Below the pieces are notes generated by a model. That model saw nothing but the letters and a program-made list of their open reading frames with translations, did not search any database and was not told where the DNA came from. A DNA stretch of 64,000 bases from Pseudomonas sp. PDM18 (GTDB taxonomy: Bacteria > Pseudomonadota > Gammaproteobacteria > Pseudomonadales > Pseudomonadaceae): positions 372,001-436,000 of the forward strand of contig NZ_JACVBX010000002.1 of assembly GCF_014852585.1 (NCBI RefSeq), read 5' to 3'. Of the stretch, positions 1 through 11,900 are shown piece after piece. Position numbers and translations under genes: made by a program. The stretch's first letter is position 1, and each line of letters opens with the position of its first letter.

Positions 1-632
1 TTGCGTGAGACTATTTCCGCCGGCGCCAGGGCGGTCTGTCGCACCGGAATCAGCAGCAGCGCGGCCAATGCAATGACGCCGACCATTACCTGGCGCGTGC
101 TCGGTCGCCAGTAGCGCAGGCGGGTGCGGGGCCCGAACGACGCCCAGGCGTGCGCCCAGGTCTGCCAGATGCCCTGCAGAAGCGGTTGCAGGTTGCGCGC
201 CGGCGGCTCGTCGAGCAGGAACAGCACCAGCCCCAGGCGCTTGCCGGCGCGGTCGTGCAGCGGCACGCACCAGAGTCCGGCTGGCCACCATTCGCTCCAG
301 CCCTCGGCGATGTCGGCGGGCGGCTCGATGGCGTCGCGGGCCAGCCAGGTGGGTGTGGCGTCGGGTAGTTGTCCGGCGACCCAGCGGCTGGCGCGTTCCA
401 GCCAGACCAGATAGGGCGAGTCTTCCGTGGGCTTGGCCAGGCCGGACACCGCCAGCAGCTCGTTGCGCGATTCATGGCAGGCGAACACCAGCGCCTGGTG
501 GAAACGCAGCAGCGGGAACAGGTCATTGGCGATGCTGAAAGCGAGGCCTCCGAGGGAGTCGGCCGTCAGCGCCTTGTCCCGCACATTGGCCAGGCTCAGC
601 AGCAGCTGGGGTGGCGGCAGCAGCTCACTCAT
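1..632 (-). CDS. HlyD-type membrane-fusion protein with soluble GAF-like N-terminus (partial, C-terminus off window)
   Basis: The reading frame is open from an ATG at 632 to the window edge (210 codons seen). Residues 1 to about 170 form a soluble region of mixed alpha/beta character, with a GAF-like pattern at about residues 25-155. A hydrophobic segment follows at about residues 182-200 (QVMVGVIALAALLLIPV), then RQTALAPAEIVSR, which looks like the start of the periplasmic barrel of an HlyD/adaptor protein. The start overlaps the stop of the upstream adaptor gene by 8 nt, so the two are translationally coupled. An inner-membrane adaptor with a cytoplasmic sensor-like domain in the locus of a giant surface protein suggests a role in its secretion or anchoring; that is inference. 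The GAF label is by eye only. Confidence 0.72.
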   Translation of the reverse strand, partial: MSELLPPPQLLLSLANVRDKALTADSLGGLAFSIANDLFPLLRFHQALVFACHESRNELLAVSGLAKPTEDSPYLVWLERASRWVAGQLPDATPTWLARDAIEPPADIAEGWSEWWPAGLWCVPLHDRAGKRLGLVLFLLDEPPARNLQPLLQGIWQTWAHAWASFGPRTRLRYWRPSTRQVMVGVIALAALLLIPVRQTALAPAEIVSR

Positions 633-1401
633 GGCTTTCGGGGAAGCGCGCGACCCCGCTCATGCCGGCGATCAGTTCGGGGTAGCTGGCGTCCAGCTTC
701 GCTTCCAGCTCGACGGTTTGCGCCACGGCGTCGACCCGCGCGTTGATCACGCTGACCTTGGCCGGGTAGTGCTTGCCGGTTTCGTGGATGTCCACTTCCA
801 GCGGCATGTCCGGGCGCAGGCTGGGCAGCATGGACGAGGGCACGTTGAGGCGGACCTTCAGCGCGCCGTCGCTGACCAGGTCGAACAGCGGCGTGCCGGC
901 GGTCACCGTCTGGTACGGCTTGACGTAGACCTTGGCGATACGCCCGGAGAAGGGCGCATCGACCAGGCAGTAGCCGGCCTGGGCGCGGGCCAGGGTGAGG
1001 GCGCCGTCGGCCTTCTGCACTTCAGTGTTGGCCATGGCGACTTCGAGGTCGCCCACGGCATCGAGCTTGCGCAGGTTCTGCTTGGCGGCGAGGTTGGAGC
1101 GGGCCATGGTCAGTTCGGCGGCGGCGACCTTGGCGCGGGCGTTGACCTCCACGCAGTTGAGCTGGGCCAGCTCGGCGTCCTTGGCGACCTTGTCGCCCAG
1201 GCTCGCCTTGAGCGCGCCGAGGGTGCCGTTCATTTGCGCGGAAAGGGTGGTTTCCAGGTTGGACACCAGCAGCACGCGGATGGCGCCGGGGTCCTGGTTG
1301 TCCGGCAGCGGCGGCAGGCCGTCGGGGGCGTCATCGGCCAGCGCCGGCTGGAGCAACATCAGGCAGAGCGGGAGGAGCAGGTACGGCTTACTGCGCGGCA
1401 T
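625..1401 (-). CDS. Periplasmic adaptor subunit, HlyD/RND-MFP family
   Basis: 258 aa. An N-terminal signal peptide (MPRSKPYLLLPLCLMLLQPALAD) is followed by a split lipoyl/barrel arrangement: an ASLGDKVAKDAELAQL half-motif, a helical hairpin, and YCLVDAPFSGRIAKVYV, the classic second lipoyl half of HlyD/AcrA adaptors. The usual role is to bridge an inner-membrane transporter and a TolC-type channel. The start at 1401 is chosen over a GTG at 1422 because AGAAGGA lies just upstream and the signal peptide then begins correctly. It overlaps the TolC-like gene by 14 nt and the next adaptor gene by 8 nt, so this is one operon. It is short for the family, with a small hairpin. No transporter ATPase or permease is visible in the window. 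Confidence 0.85.
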   Translation of the reverse strand: MPRSKPYLLLPLCLMLLQPALADDAPDGLPPLPDNQDPGAIRVLLVSNLETTLSAQMNGTLGALKASLGDKVAKDAELAQLNCVEVNARAKVAAAELTMARSNLAAKQNLRKLDAVGDLEVAMANTEVQKADGALTLARAQAGYCLVDAPFSGRIAKVYVKPYQTVTAGTPLFDLVSDGALKVRLNVPSSMLPSLRPDMPLEVDIHETGKHYPAKVSVINARVDAVAQTVELEAKLDASYPELIAGMSGVARFPESHE

Positions 1402-2932
1402 TGGCGGTTCCTTCTGTGCCACTGGAGGTGCTGCTGGCGAGCAGGTTGGTACTGGTCTGTTGTTCCAGCGTGCGCTGGATTTCCCGCGCCAGGGTCTTCA
1501 CGTCGTGGTTCTCGATTTCCTTGGGCATCACCTCGAAGCCCACCGAGTTGTATAGCCGGCCCCATGCGGCCTGGGCGTCGGAGTAGGCGGCTTCGCGCTG
1601 GTAGCGCGAGAGCAGGAAGCGGCCTTCGGCGCGGATCAGCTCCAACTCGCTGCCCAGGGCGGCGCCACGGGCGGACTGGGCATAGCTGAGCAGGCTCTGG
1701 TCGACGCGCAGGCTCTCGTCGGCGAACTCCACTTCCTGCCTGGCCAGCTGATAGCGCAGCAGGCCGACGCGAACCTGGGTGAGGATGGCCATGGACAGCG
1801 CGGTGCGGCGCATGTCGTCGGTCTTTTCCTGGCTGGCCTCGGCGGCCTTGATGTCCGGGTACTGCGCCAGGCGCAGCAGGTTCATCGAGACGTTGATGCC
1901 GGTCTGGTTCCAGTCGTTGTTGTACAGGTACTTGTTGGAGTCGTACTCGTAGCCGTAGTTGAAGCTCACGTTGGGCCACAGCTGGGCCTTGGCGATCTTC
2001 AGGTCGTTCATGTCGACGCGCTTCCGGTACCACTCCTCCATGATTTCCGGGCGGCGCTCCAGCGAAAGGCGTTCGAGTTGCTCGACGTTGTTGGTCACCA
2101 GCGGCAACGCCTGCTCGCCGATGTCGGCCAGGACCATTTTGGTGTTCGGCGGCAGCGACATCAGCGCGGCCAGTTCGGCGCGGGCGAATTCCAGGTCCTG
2201 GCGGCGCACGGTGAGCATATACACCGAGTCGAGCAGGGCGCGCTGGTAGGCGAGGATGTCCTGGCGCGGCAGCAGGCCCTTGCCCTCGGCCTCGCGGGCG
2301 GAGGTCAGCGCGCGGTGGGTGCGCATCAGCAGGCCGTCCACTTCCGGCAGCAGGCGCTGGGCGCCCAGCGCGCGCCAGTAGGCGTTGCGCACGTCTTGCA
2401 GGACGTTCTGCGCGACCTTCTCGCGGCGCTCTTCGGCCATCAGCATCTGGTCGTTCTTCTGCTGGGTGCGGTAGTAGGCGACGCCGAAGTCCAGCAGGCT
2501 CCAGGACAGGCCCAGGCTGTAGAGCTGGCGGTAACGCTCTTCCGAGGTGGACGGACGCAGGCTGACCTGGCGGTCCTCGATGCCGATGGAGGTGCCGCCC
2601 GAATCATTGTTGCGCCCGGCGTAGCCGGCGGAGGCGACCACCCGCGGCAGCATCTCGTGACTGGTGACATCGCGCAGGTCGGAGGCTAGCGCGCTTTCCA
2701 GCAGTTTCAGGCGGTAGTCGAGGTTATATTTCAGGGCGCGCGCCGAGGCTTCGTAGAAGGTGATCGGCCCGCTGACCGGCTCCTGCTCCTTGTACATCCG
2801 CGCCTGGTCGTCGATCACCCGCTGGCGCATTTCCTCCTCGGTGTAGGGCTTGGGCTCGAACGCCGAGCAGGCGCTGAGGAAGAGGCTGACGGTGATGGTG
2901 GCGCTCAGGCATTTCAGTGCGTAGGCAGGCAT
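1388..2932 (-). CDS. TolC-family outer-membrane channel lipoprotein
   Basis: 514 aa from the ATG at 2932, which has AAGGACAGACT upstream; an extended upstream start is possible but would remove the signal. The N-terminus is a lipoprotein signal with lipobox LSAC. The rest shows the two-fold repeated long helices and YGYEYDSNKYLYNNDWNQTG-type strand segments of the OprM/TolC outer-membrane efflux family. It probably forms the outer-membrane exit duct for the neighbouring adaptors. It lies 38 nt after the stop of the giant adhesin gene on the same strand, so co-transcription is likely, and type I-like export of the giant protein is the simplest reading of the context. Family assignment is firm; substrate is inferred. 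Confidence 0.9.
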   Translation of the reverse strand: MPAYALKCLSATITVSLFLSACSAFEPKPYTEEEMRQRVIDDQARMYKEQEPVSGPITFYEASARALKYNLDYRLKLLESALASDLRDVTSHEMLPRVVASAGYAGRNNDSGGTSIGIEDRQVSLRPSTSEERYRQLYSLGLSWSLLDFGVAYYRTQQKNDQMLMAEERREKVAQNVLQDVRNAYWRALGAQRLLPEVDGLLMRTHRALTSAREAEGKGLLPRQDILAYQRALLDSVYMLTVRRQDLEFARAELAALMSLPPNTKMVLADIGEQALPLVTNNVEQLERLSLERRPEIMEEWYRKRVDMNDLKIAKAQLWPNVSFNYGYEYDSNKYLYNNDWNQTGINVSMNLLRLAQYPDIKAAEASQEKTDDMRRTALSMAILTQVRVGLLRYQLARQEVEFADESLRVDQSLLSYAQSARGAALGSELELIRAEGRFLLSRYQREAAYSDAQAAWGRLYNSVGFEVMPKEIENHDVKTLAREIQRTLEQQTSTNLLASSTSSGTEGTANAAQ

Positions 2933-2970
2933 AGTCTGTCCTTGATCGATCCTAAAAAGTCGCGAGTTCC

Positions 2971-5900
2971 TCATTGGCCGCTCCGGCGCTGGGCGGCCTC
3001 GCGCAGCTGGGCGCGGAAGCCCTGGGTGTTCTGCGCCTTGTCAGCCTTGCCGACCATGTCGGCGGGGAAGGGTGCCCACAGCGACGGGTCGGGCAGCAGC
3101 CCGTCGGCGCTGAGGCTGATGACGCCGTGGCGGCCGTCCACCCAGTTCTTGTCCAGCGTTGCCGCGCGGCGGCTTTCGGCCACGGCGCGGGCGACGAACT
3201 GGCCCTTGACCTGGCCCAGCTGCGCGCCCAGCGACGGGCTCTCGATTTCCGGCGTGGCGAAGATGTCGATGTTGCTGCCGTCGGCGCCCCAGTTGGAGAG
3301 CGACAGGCGATCGTCGATGCGCTCGACCACCGGCTGCACGAAGATCGCCGGGTCCACGTCCGGGAGGCGGTCACGCGGGTAGCCGTCGTCGCCGAAGCGG
3401 TCGAAATGCGGGCCCGGCGGGATGTACGGCGTGGCGATGTCCAGGGTAATGGTCAGCACGGCATCGTCGGTGGCGCCGGCCAGGTCGCTGATGGTGTAAG
3501 TGAAGTAGTCCTTGAGCACCTGCCCGAGCCCGGCCGCCGCCAGCACTTCGCGGTTGCTCAGGTCGATGGTGTAGGTGTAGCTGCCGTCCGCGTTGAGGAC
3601 GAGCGTGCCGTAGCGCCCGGCAATCGGCTGGCCGATCACACCAGCAGTACCGCTGCCGGTTTCCTGGCCGGTACGGATACCGGTGACGGTCAGCGAGTCG
3701 CCGCCATCCACGTCGCTGTCGTTGGGCAGCACGTTGCCGGTGGCCTGCGGTGCCGGCGTCTGGTCGGTGGCGCTGTTGCTGTCGTCGCGCGCCACCGGAT
3801 TGTCGTTGGCACCCTGGATGACCACGGTCAGGCGCGCGTCGGAGGTAGCGCCGGCGGTGTCGCGCATGCGGTAGGTGAAGACTTCCTGCAGCTTCTCGTT
3901 GGCGCTGCGCATGGCCTGCACAGTGGGGTTGTCGTTGTCGACGCGGTACTCGTAGCTGCCGTCGGCGTTGATCGTCAGTTTGCCGTAGAGACCTTGCAGC
4001 ACGTTGCCGGCATTGGTCGTGGCGCCATTCTGGTTGGTGAAGTTCACCACCGACTTGGTTTCGCCGTACTGCACGCCATCGACATCGGTGTCGTTGTCCA
4101 GCACGTTGCCGCGCGGGTCGAAACCAGGCGTGCCGTTGTTGATCCCGCCCGCTTCCACGGCCAGTGCGTTGTCGTCGCTGGCAATCGGCGTGTCGTTGCG
4201 CCCGTCGATGGTGATGGTCAGCACTCCTGGCGTGGCGCCGCCCCAGATGTCCGCGCTCAGGTAGGTGAACTTGTCCTGCAGGGTCTGGCCGCTGGCGCGC
4301 AGGGCTTCGACTTCCGGCAGGGAGTTGTCCAGCTCGTAGCTCCAGCTGCCGTCGTAATTGATCGTCAGGGTGCCGTACAGGCCGCGCAGACTCTGGCCGG
4401 GAACGGTGGCATCGGGCGGAACGGGGCCGTCGCCGGCCCAGTACGAGACGACGTGCATCACATCCTGCGGGATGGTGGTGATGGTGTCCGGATCGGTGTC
4501 GTTGGCCAGCACGTTGCCCGATGGATTGCTGCCCGGCACGTTGTTGTGCAGGCCGCCGTCTTCGACCGCCGTGCCGAAGTCCGGCGCGGTGTCCGGTGGC
4601 TGGTTCTGGCCACGGATCAGGATGATCAGCGTGGCCTGGTCGTTGAGGCCGCCATCGTCGGTGACCTGGTAGGTGAAGGATTCCAGGGCGAACGCCAGCG
4701 GGCCGAGGGCGATGATGTCCGCGTTGGAGTTGTCGACGAAGTACTGGTAGCTGCCGTCGGCATTGATCACCAGGGTGCCGAACGCGCCGACGATGGTCTG
4801 CGGGCTGCCGGGTGTCACCACCACGGTGTTCACCTGCGCACCCTCCGGGCCCACCGCGATGGTGGTGACACGCATGTGATCGCCGGCATCGACATCGGTG
4901 TCGGCACCGATGCCGGCGAAGATCCCGGTCAGGCCGGTGATCACGTTGCCGGTGGGGTTGCGCCCGCCGCTGCCGTCGAGGTTGGCCACCGCGTAGTTGA
5001 TGTCGTCGTTGGCCACCGGGGCGTCGTAGCGGCCTTCGATGGTGATGGTCAGCTGGGCAATGGAAGTGGCGCCAGCGGTGTCGTGCATGCGGTAGGTGAA
5101 GGCTTCGGTCAGCGAGTCGCCGTTCTTCAGCGCCTGCACGGCGGCCAGGCTGTCGTTGACGGTGTAGGTATAGGTGCCGTTGGCGTTGAGGGTCAGGGTG
5201 CCGTAGGTCCCTGCGATCACGCCGCCGCTGGCGGTCAGGTCGATCAGCGTGCCGCCGGCGCCTTTGGTGCCAGTGCGCACAGCGTCGACCACATGGGTTT
5301 CTCCGTAAGCCGCGCCGTCCACATCCAGATCGTTGGGCAGCACGTTGCCGGTGGCGGGCGCGCCGGGCGTGGTGTTCAGCGTGCCGCCGGCCTCGATGGC
5401 GGCCCCCGTGTCGTCGGCAGCGATGGGAGTATCGTTCTGCCCGTGGATGATGACGGTGAAGGTGCGAGTGACGGTCTTGCCGTTCCCATCGCTGACGCTG
5501 TATGTGAAGACTTCGCTGAGCGTATCGTTGTAGGTGCGCAGCGACTGCACCGCCGGATCCAGGTTGTTGACTACGAAGCGGTAGCTGCCGTCGGCGTTGA
5601 GCAATAGCACGCCGTAGTTTCCGGCCAGGTCCGTGCCCACGTTGCCACTGACGCCGTTGGGGTTGACCACGGCGGTGATGGTGAGGACATCGCCATCGGG
5701 GTCGGTATAGGAGCCTCGGATACTGCCGGTCGGGTCGAGCCCTGCGACGTTATTGAGCAGGCCGCCGGCTTCGGTGGCGTGGATGACGACGGGCTGCACG
5801 ATGGGCGGGTCGTTGACCCCGAGCACGGTAATTACCAGCTGCGCCTGGTCGGTCAGCCCGCCCGTGTCATGGATGCGGTAGGTGAAGATCACGTCCAGGC

Positions 5901-8900
5901 TCTGGTTCGCGGTGAGTGCGCGGATGGCCGGGTCGGCGCTGTTGACCACGAAGGTGTAGGTGCCGTCGTCGTTCAGGCTGAGCTGGCCGAAGTTGCCGCT
6001 GATGATGCTGCCGTTGGACAGCCGGGCGACCGTGCCGGTGATGTTGGTGGTGATGCCGTTGACGACGCCGGTCAGGGTGCCACCGGCGGTTTCCAGCCCG
6101 GAGCGCACGCCGTCGACCTTGAGCTTGTCGGCGTTGGGCCGGTCGACAGTGTCGACATCGGTGTCGGTGCCCACCCCGGCGTTACCGGTGATCACATTGC
6201 CGCTGGCATTCACCGCTGCCGGGCTGCCGTCGCTGGCGCCGGCCGTGGCGTTGCCGTGATCGTCCACCGCCACCGGGGCGTCGTTGGCGCCCTGGATGCT
6301 CAGGGTCAGCGTAGTGATGGCGCTCAGGCCGCCCTTGTCGGTGAGCTGGTAGGTGAACTGTTCGGTAAGTGGAGGATCGCTGGGAGCCAGCGCTTGGACC
6401 ACGGGGTTGCTGTTGTCGACCACGTAGCGGTAAGTGCCGTCGGCGTTGATCGTCAGGCTGCCGTAGAGACCGGCGACGGTGGTCGGTGAGCCGGGGGCGA
6501 CCGGGAGGATAGCGCCACCGCCGGTGCCGTCGAAGCGCACCAGGGTGACGGATTTGGTTTCGCCCAGGGCCACGGAGTCCACGTCGGTGTCATTGGTCAG
6601 TACATTGCCGGTGGCGTCCTGCCCCGGCGTGCCGTTGTTGGTGCCGCCGGCCTCGATGGCCGTGGCGGTATCCGGCACCGCCACGGGGGTATCGTTGGCG
6701 CCGTGGATGTCGATGGTCAGGGACGTGGAGCTGGAAAGCCCGCCGGTGTCGGTGATGAAGTAGCCGAACGAATCGCGCAGTACGTCGCCCGCGGTGCGCA
6801 GCGCCTGGACTTCGGCATTGGTGTTGTCGACCACGTACTGGAAGCCGCCGGTCGCGGTGATGTAGAGCGTGCCGTAGCGGCCGGCGAGGCTGACGACACC
6901 GGCAGCGGGCACCACCACGAAGCCGCCGGTGGAATTCTCCAGGCGGGTGACCTTGAGGATGTCGCCGTTGGTGGCGATGTCCACGTCGGTGTCGTTGTCC
7001 AGCACGTTGCCCGTGGGGTCGACGCCGACCGTGGCGTTGTTCGAGCCGCCGGCTTCGATGGCGATGGCAATGTCGGGACGGGCGATGGGCGCGTCGTTCA
7101 CCGGGTCGATGACGATGTTCAGGGTGTCGGTGTCTTTCAGGGCGTCGTCGGGGTTTTCGCCGGGGATGCCATCGCCGTCCGCGTCACCGAAGTTACCCTG
7201 GTCGTTGGTGACCATGGTGAGGGTTTCGGCATTGCGGGCGGTGTTGAAGTCCTGGTCGCCCTTGTAATAAATCTGGCTGAGCAACACGTTGATCTGCTGC
7301 AGGGTGCCAGTGAGCACCAGGGTGCGGCCGGCGCCGGCCGGAGGTGCATCGTTGGCGCCGGGCGTCGTTGCGCTCTGCCAGAGCACGCCGTGCACCACGC
7401 TGAGGGTGACGGTCATGACGCCGTCGGTATTGCCGGCGTTGACGTCGACATCGCTGGTGGCGAGGCCGACGATGTGCAGCACCGTGTCTTCCTGGCCGTG
7501 CTGGTCGGCGACGGTGTTGATCGGCGCTTCGTTGAGATGCACGTAGCCGGCATCGGCGATGCCGATGGCCCCTTCGGCGAGGTTCAGGTTGATGTTGCCC
7601 AGGCCGACGGTGGAGGTCCCGCTGTCGGAGTCGACGCGCACGTGGAAGCGGTTGTTGCTCGCCTGGGCGAAGTTCTGCGCCACCGCCACCAGGTAATTGC
7701 CCGAGGGCAGGATGGCGAACTGGTAGGTGCCGTCGGCGGCGGTCACCGTGCTGAAGGTGCGGTCGTCGGCGTTGCCGAACACGCCGTCGTCGCCGGCCCA
7801 GGTCAGGGTTACGTCGATGCCGCCAAGGCCAGGGCCGTCAGGCGTCACGCTATCGGTGGCCGACTTCGTGTCATCCCACAGGGTGCCTTGCACCACGCCC
7901 ATGCCGGCGCCGTCGCTGAGGATGTAGTTGTTCAGCCCGCTGACGCCGTCCTGGCCGGTGCGCTCGCCGTCGGCGCCGCCGGCGGTCAGTGGCAGCGAGC
8001 CGCCCCAGCCGGCGTTCTCGAAGCTGGTGGGTAGGCTGGTCCAGGTCAGGACCGCGGAGCTGGTGACGTCGTCGGGAACGGTGGTGTTGGGCAGGGTGAC
8101 GCTGTAGATCACCTGCACCTTGTCGTTGACGTTCAACTGGTCGAAGTTGAGCACCACCTGACCGCCCACCACGCTGGCGGTGACGCCTGCCGGCAGGTTG
8201 CCGGTGGTGTAGTTGGTGCCGTTGATGACGATGCTCTGGATCGCGTAGTCGCTGCCGTTGGGGAACTGGTCGCGCAGCACGACGTTGTACGCCGGTACTT
8301 CGCCGTTCTGGGTGAAGCTGACCGAGACTGTCGCGTTGGTGGTGCCGGCGACGCTGCCGGCAGCGATGTCGATCACCGACTTGTCCATGCCGGTGAAGCT
8401 CGGTTCCACGACGTGCTCGAAGATCGTGGCGCTGTGGCCGCGGTCGACCCCCGCGCCGTCGCCGACATGTTCGAACACATTCATGCTCAGCTGCGCGCCG
8501 CTCTGGTTGCTGGCGATGTTGGCGACACGGACGTTGAACTCGAGGATCACCCCTTCGATGTCGCCGTCGTTCACCTCGGTGTTGGTCAGGTTGCCGAGGT
8601 TGAAGGTGATGGTCCGGCCGTCAGGAGAAATCTGCAGGCGCCCGCTGTTGATATTGAAAATGCCGGTGGGCTTGTCACCGGAGAGGTCCGGATGGATCGG
8701 CAGCGAGACGTCGCTGTTCTGGTTGCCGATCATGGTCAGCGAGCCGCCGCTGATCAGATTGGTGGCGTCCGTGGTGAGCCCGCCCGTGCTGGAACCCAAC
8801 GCGATGAGAATGTTGTTGAGGTCGGCGGGAATGAATTCCAGTCCGGGGGCCAATTCGATACGAATCTGGTAGTTGGGGTTGTCGCCGGTGGGCACTACGA

Positions 8901-11900
8901 TCGCCACGCGGTAGCGGACGATCTCGCCGACCACCACGGTTTCCTGCAGGCCGGCGGTATCGGTGGCGCCCGAGGAGTTGGTCGCTGGCGGCGTGGCGTC
9001 GAGACCGCCGACGCGGGAGACCTGGATGCCGTTGGTGACGGGAATCAACAGTGTGTTGATCTGCCGGTAGTCGTTGAGCACCCCGGAATTGAGCAGTCCG
9101 TCGTCGCCGCCGCGCTCGCCCGCGAGGGTGTCGGTGGTGTTGCTCAGGCCGTCCAGGCTGGTCCAGCGCACCACGACGTTGTTCGTGATGACCGCCTGGC
9201 CGGCTGCCGAGGCGTTCACCACGCCCGACAGGGAAATGATGATGCTGCCGCCATTGGCGATATCGATGTTGGCGCCGTTGGCGGTGACCAGCTGGCCGTT
9301 CTGGATGATGAAGTCCACGCCGCCGTTGTTGGTGGCGCCGTTGTAGACCTTGCCGGTGATCACGATGTTGTCCATCTGCGTGGGCAGTATGTTCAGCAGG
9401 CTGAGATCGAAGGCATTGGTGCCGGAAGTGTTGCTGATGGTGATGGTGTAGGTGACCGTGTCGCCCTCGTCGAAGCCGCCGTAGGTGGGGGTGGCCGTGA
9501 CCTGCTGGCTCACCGTCAGGGTCGGCTCGACGATGGTCACCGAAGGCTGCTGCGGGCTGGCGACGGTGCGGTCCACCGCCGTGGCGCCGTTGGGGGTATC
9601 GCCGTCGGGGTCGCTGTAGGTCAGCTGCGCGCCGTTGTTCAGGGCGACGCCCTGCTGGTTGCCCTGCACGTTGCTCGCCACCAGCACCAGGCGGATGACG
9701 AAGGCGTTGTTACCGATGTTGTTGTCCGCCGTGGAGCCGGCGGCACTGAACAGCAGGTTCAGGTCGCCGCCATCGCTGCCGTCGCCGCTGAAGGTCAGCA
9801 CCGAGACGTTGCCACCGAAATCCTGGCCCAGCGCGCCGCTGCCGGCGACCGTGGTGATGATCTGGTAGCCCGCACCGCCGAAGGCCGTGAGATCCAGGCG
9901 CAGACCCGGCGGAATCAGGTCGGACAGTCGCAGGTTGGCGGTGCTTCCTTCGGGCAGGGTGACGACGATGTCGTAGGTCATCTTCTCGCCGATCACCAGG
10001 TTGCTGCCGGTGGTGTGCCCGGCGCTGGAGTCGTCGTCGGTGAGGCTGCCGTTCTGGTAGGTCTTGGTGATGGTCGGCGCGGCCACCTGCTGGTTGGCGA
10101 CTTCGACGATGTCCACCGGCGTGAAGTCCTGGCCGCCCTCGACGCTGGCGTAGTGGGTCAGCGCGGCACTGCTCTGCAAGGTGCGTGAGGCGAGGATGGC
10201 GTTGTCTACGGTGACATCGTAGGTGATCACCACGACGTTGGCACCGGAGAGGTCGTTGGCCGTGCCGGCGCGGCCGGCGAGCAGGGTGCCCTGGTTGTTG
10301 GCATCGAGGAAGGTAATGCTGTTGCCGCTGACGCTGTAGTCGACGCCCTGCACCAGCAGAGAGCCGTCGCCGCGATGGATCTGCAGGTTGGCGGTCGACA
10401 GGCTGCCGCCGACGAAGGCCAGGCCCGCCGGCAGGGTGATGCTGGTGGCGACATCGTAGGCGTTGCCACCGCCGCTGTTCTTGATGGCGGTAGCCAGGCG
10501 CAGGGTGTCGGCGCCGTCTATGCCGCTGACGTTGCCGTCCACCGCCGCCAGGCTGGTGACGCTGCCGCTGAAAGGTGTGCCGGTGGTGCCTGGCTGGGCC
10601 CAGGTGCCGGTGGTGCCGGTGACCGTGCCGTTGGTGGTGGAGACCACGCCGTGCTTGATGTCCAGCACTGGCTCGGCGACCGATTCGATGACCGCCACGT
10701 CCGAGGAAATCAGCACCGTCTTGTCGATGGTGGTGGTCTGGCTGGACTGTGCCAGCACGTCGAGTTCGCGCTGGTCCGCAAAGGGCTGGTCACCCACGAC
10801 CATGGTGAACTGCACCTGTACGCGGCCACCGTTGAGGCCGCCGGAGGTGAAGTTGCCGAAATTGAAAATGATCGAGTTGCCCGGTCCGGTGCTTACGCTG
10901 TCGGGAATGTCGGCAATGTTGTTGCCGGCCCCGAAGGTCCACTGACCCACACCTGTGCCCTGTGCCCAGTTGACGCCCGGGGCTGCCAGCAGGGGCAGTG
11001 GCAGGTAGGCGGTGAGGGTGAAGTTCTCGTAGTCGGCCACTAACAGGTCGTAGGTGATGGTGAAGGTCACTACGTCGCCAGGGCGCAGCTCGCTGTTGGC
11101 CGGTGGCGCGCCGCCGTTCACCTGGGTCAGGCTGATATCGATCTGCGAGGTCTTGATGGTGCTGGTGGTGCTCGAACCATCGGTCTGCTCGCCGCCGATG
11201 TTCAGCGAATCGCGCAGCACGCTGGCATCTACCACCGCGTTGTTGCTGACGCTATCGCCTTCGTTGAGAGGGTCGTGGGGCGGGTGGTCGGAGGTGTAGG
11301 CGGTGTCGATGGTTGCGTCGTAGACCAGGGTCAGGCGCGTCGCGCCTTCCTGCACGTCGCCATCCCACAGATCACCGAACAGCGCGTAGAGTCCCGGCCC
11401 CTGGACGGCGGCGGCGATGGAAGCGCCGATGTCGAAGATCAGGGTGGTGCTGCCATCGGCGTTCACCGTGGCGGTGTAGATCACCGGGATGACCTGCGAC
11501 GCGCCGTGTTGCTGGATGACGATGCTCGGCGGATTGGCGGCGGAGAAGGTCTGGCCGTCGCTGAGCAAGTCGGTGACGGTAAAGCGGCCCTGGCCGAGGA
11601 TGTTCTTGCCGAAGGCGTAGAAGTCCGAGATGGCCACGTCCATGGTGTAGCGCAGGGTATCGCCGGGGGTGATGCCGGGGGTGCCGACATCGGTCTGCAG
11701 GTTGACCGTCTTGAGCAGGGTGATCGACTTGGCGACGAAGGTGACGCCCGCGCCGTTGCCGGTAACGGTGAAGGGATAACCGTCCGGGTCGGTCGGGCGA
11801 TCGCGCACGTCCAGCGGGTTCCAGTCGCCGTTCACGGTAGCGGTGCCGAAGGTGATAGTGCGCGGGTTGCCCGTGGCGGGGTCGAGCACCGGTCGCCCGG

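Noticed and set aside
86-526. 146-codon minus-strand ORF at the left edge
   Set aside because: It is an out-of-frame shadow; the true frame starts at 632 and runs off the window as an HlyD-type protein with a membrane segment.
3445-7525. Regular DNA repeats in the giant adhesin gene that could suggest a CRISPR or tandem repeat array
   Set aside because: Period is about 390 bp, in frame, and encodes diverged VCBS/cadherin-like protein domains.
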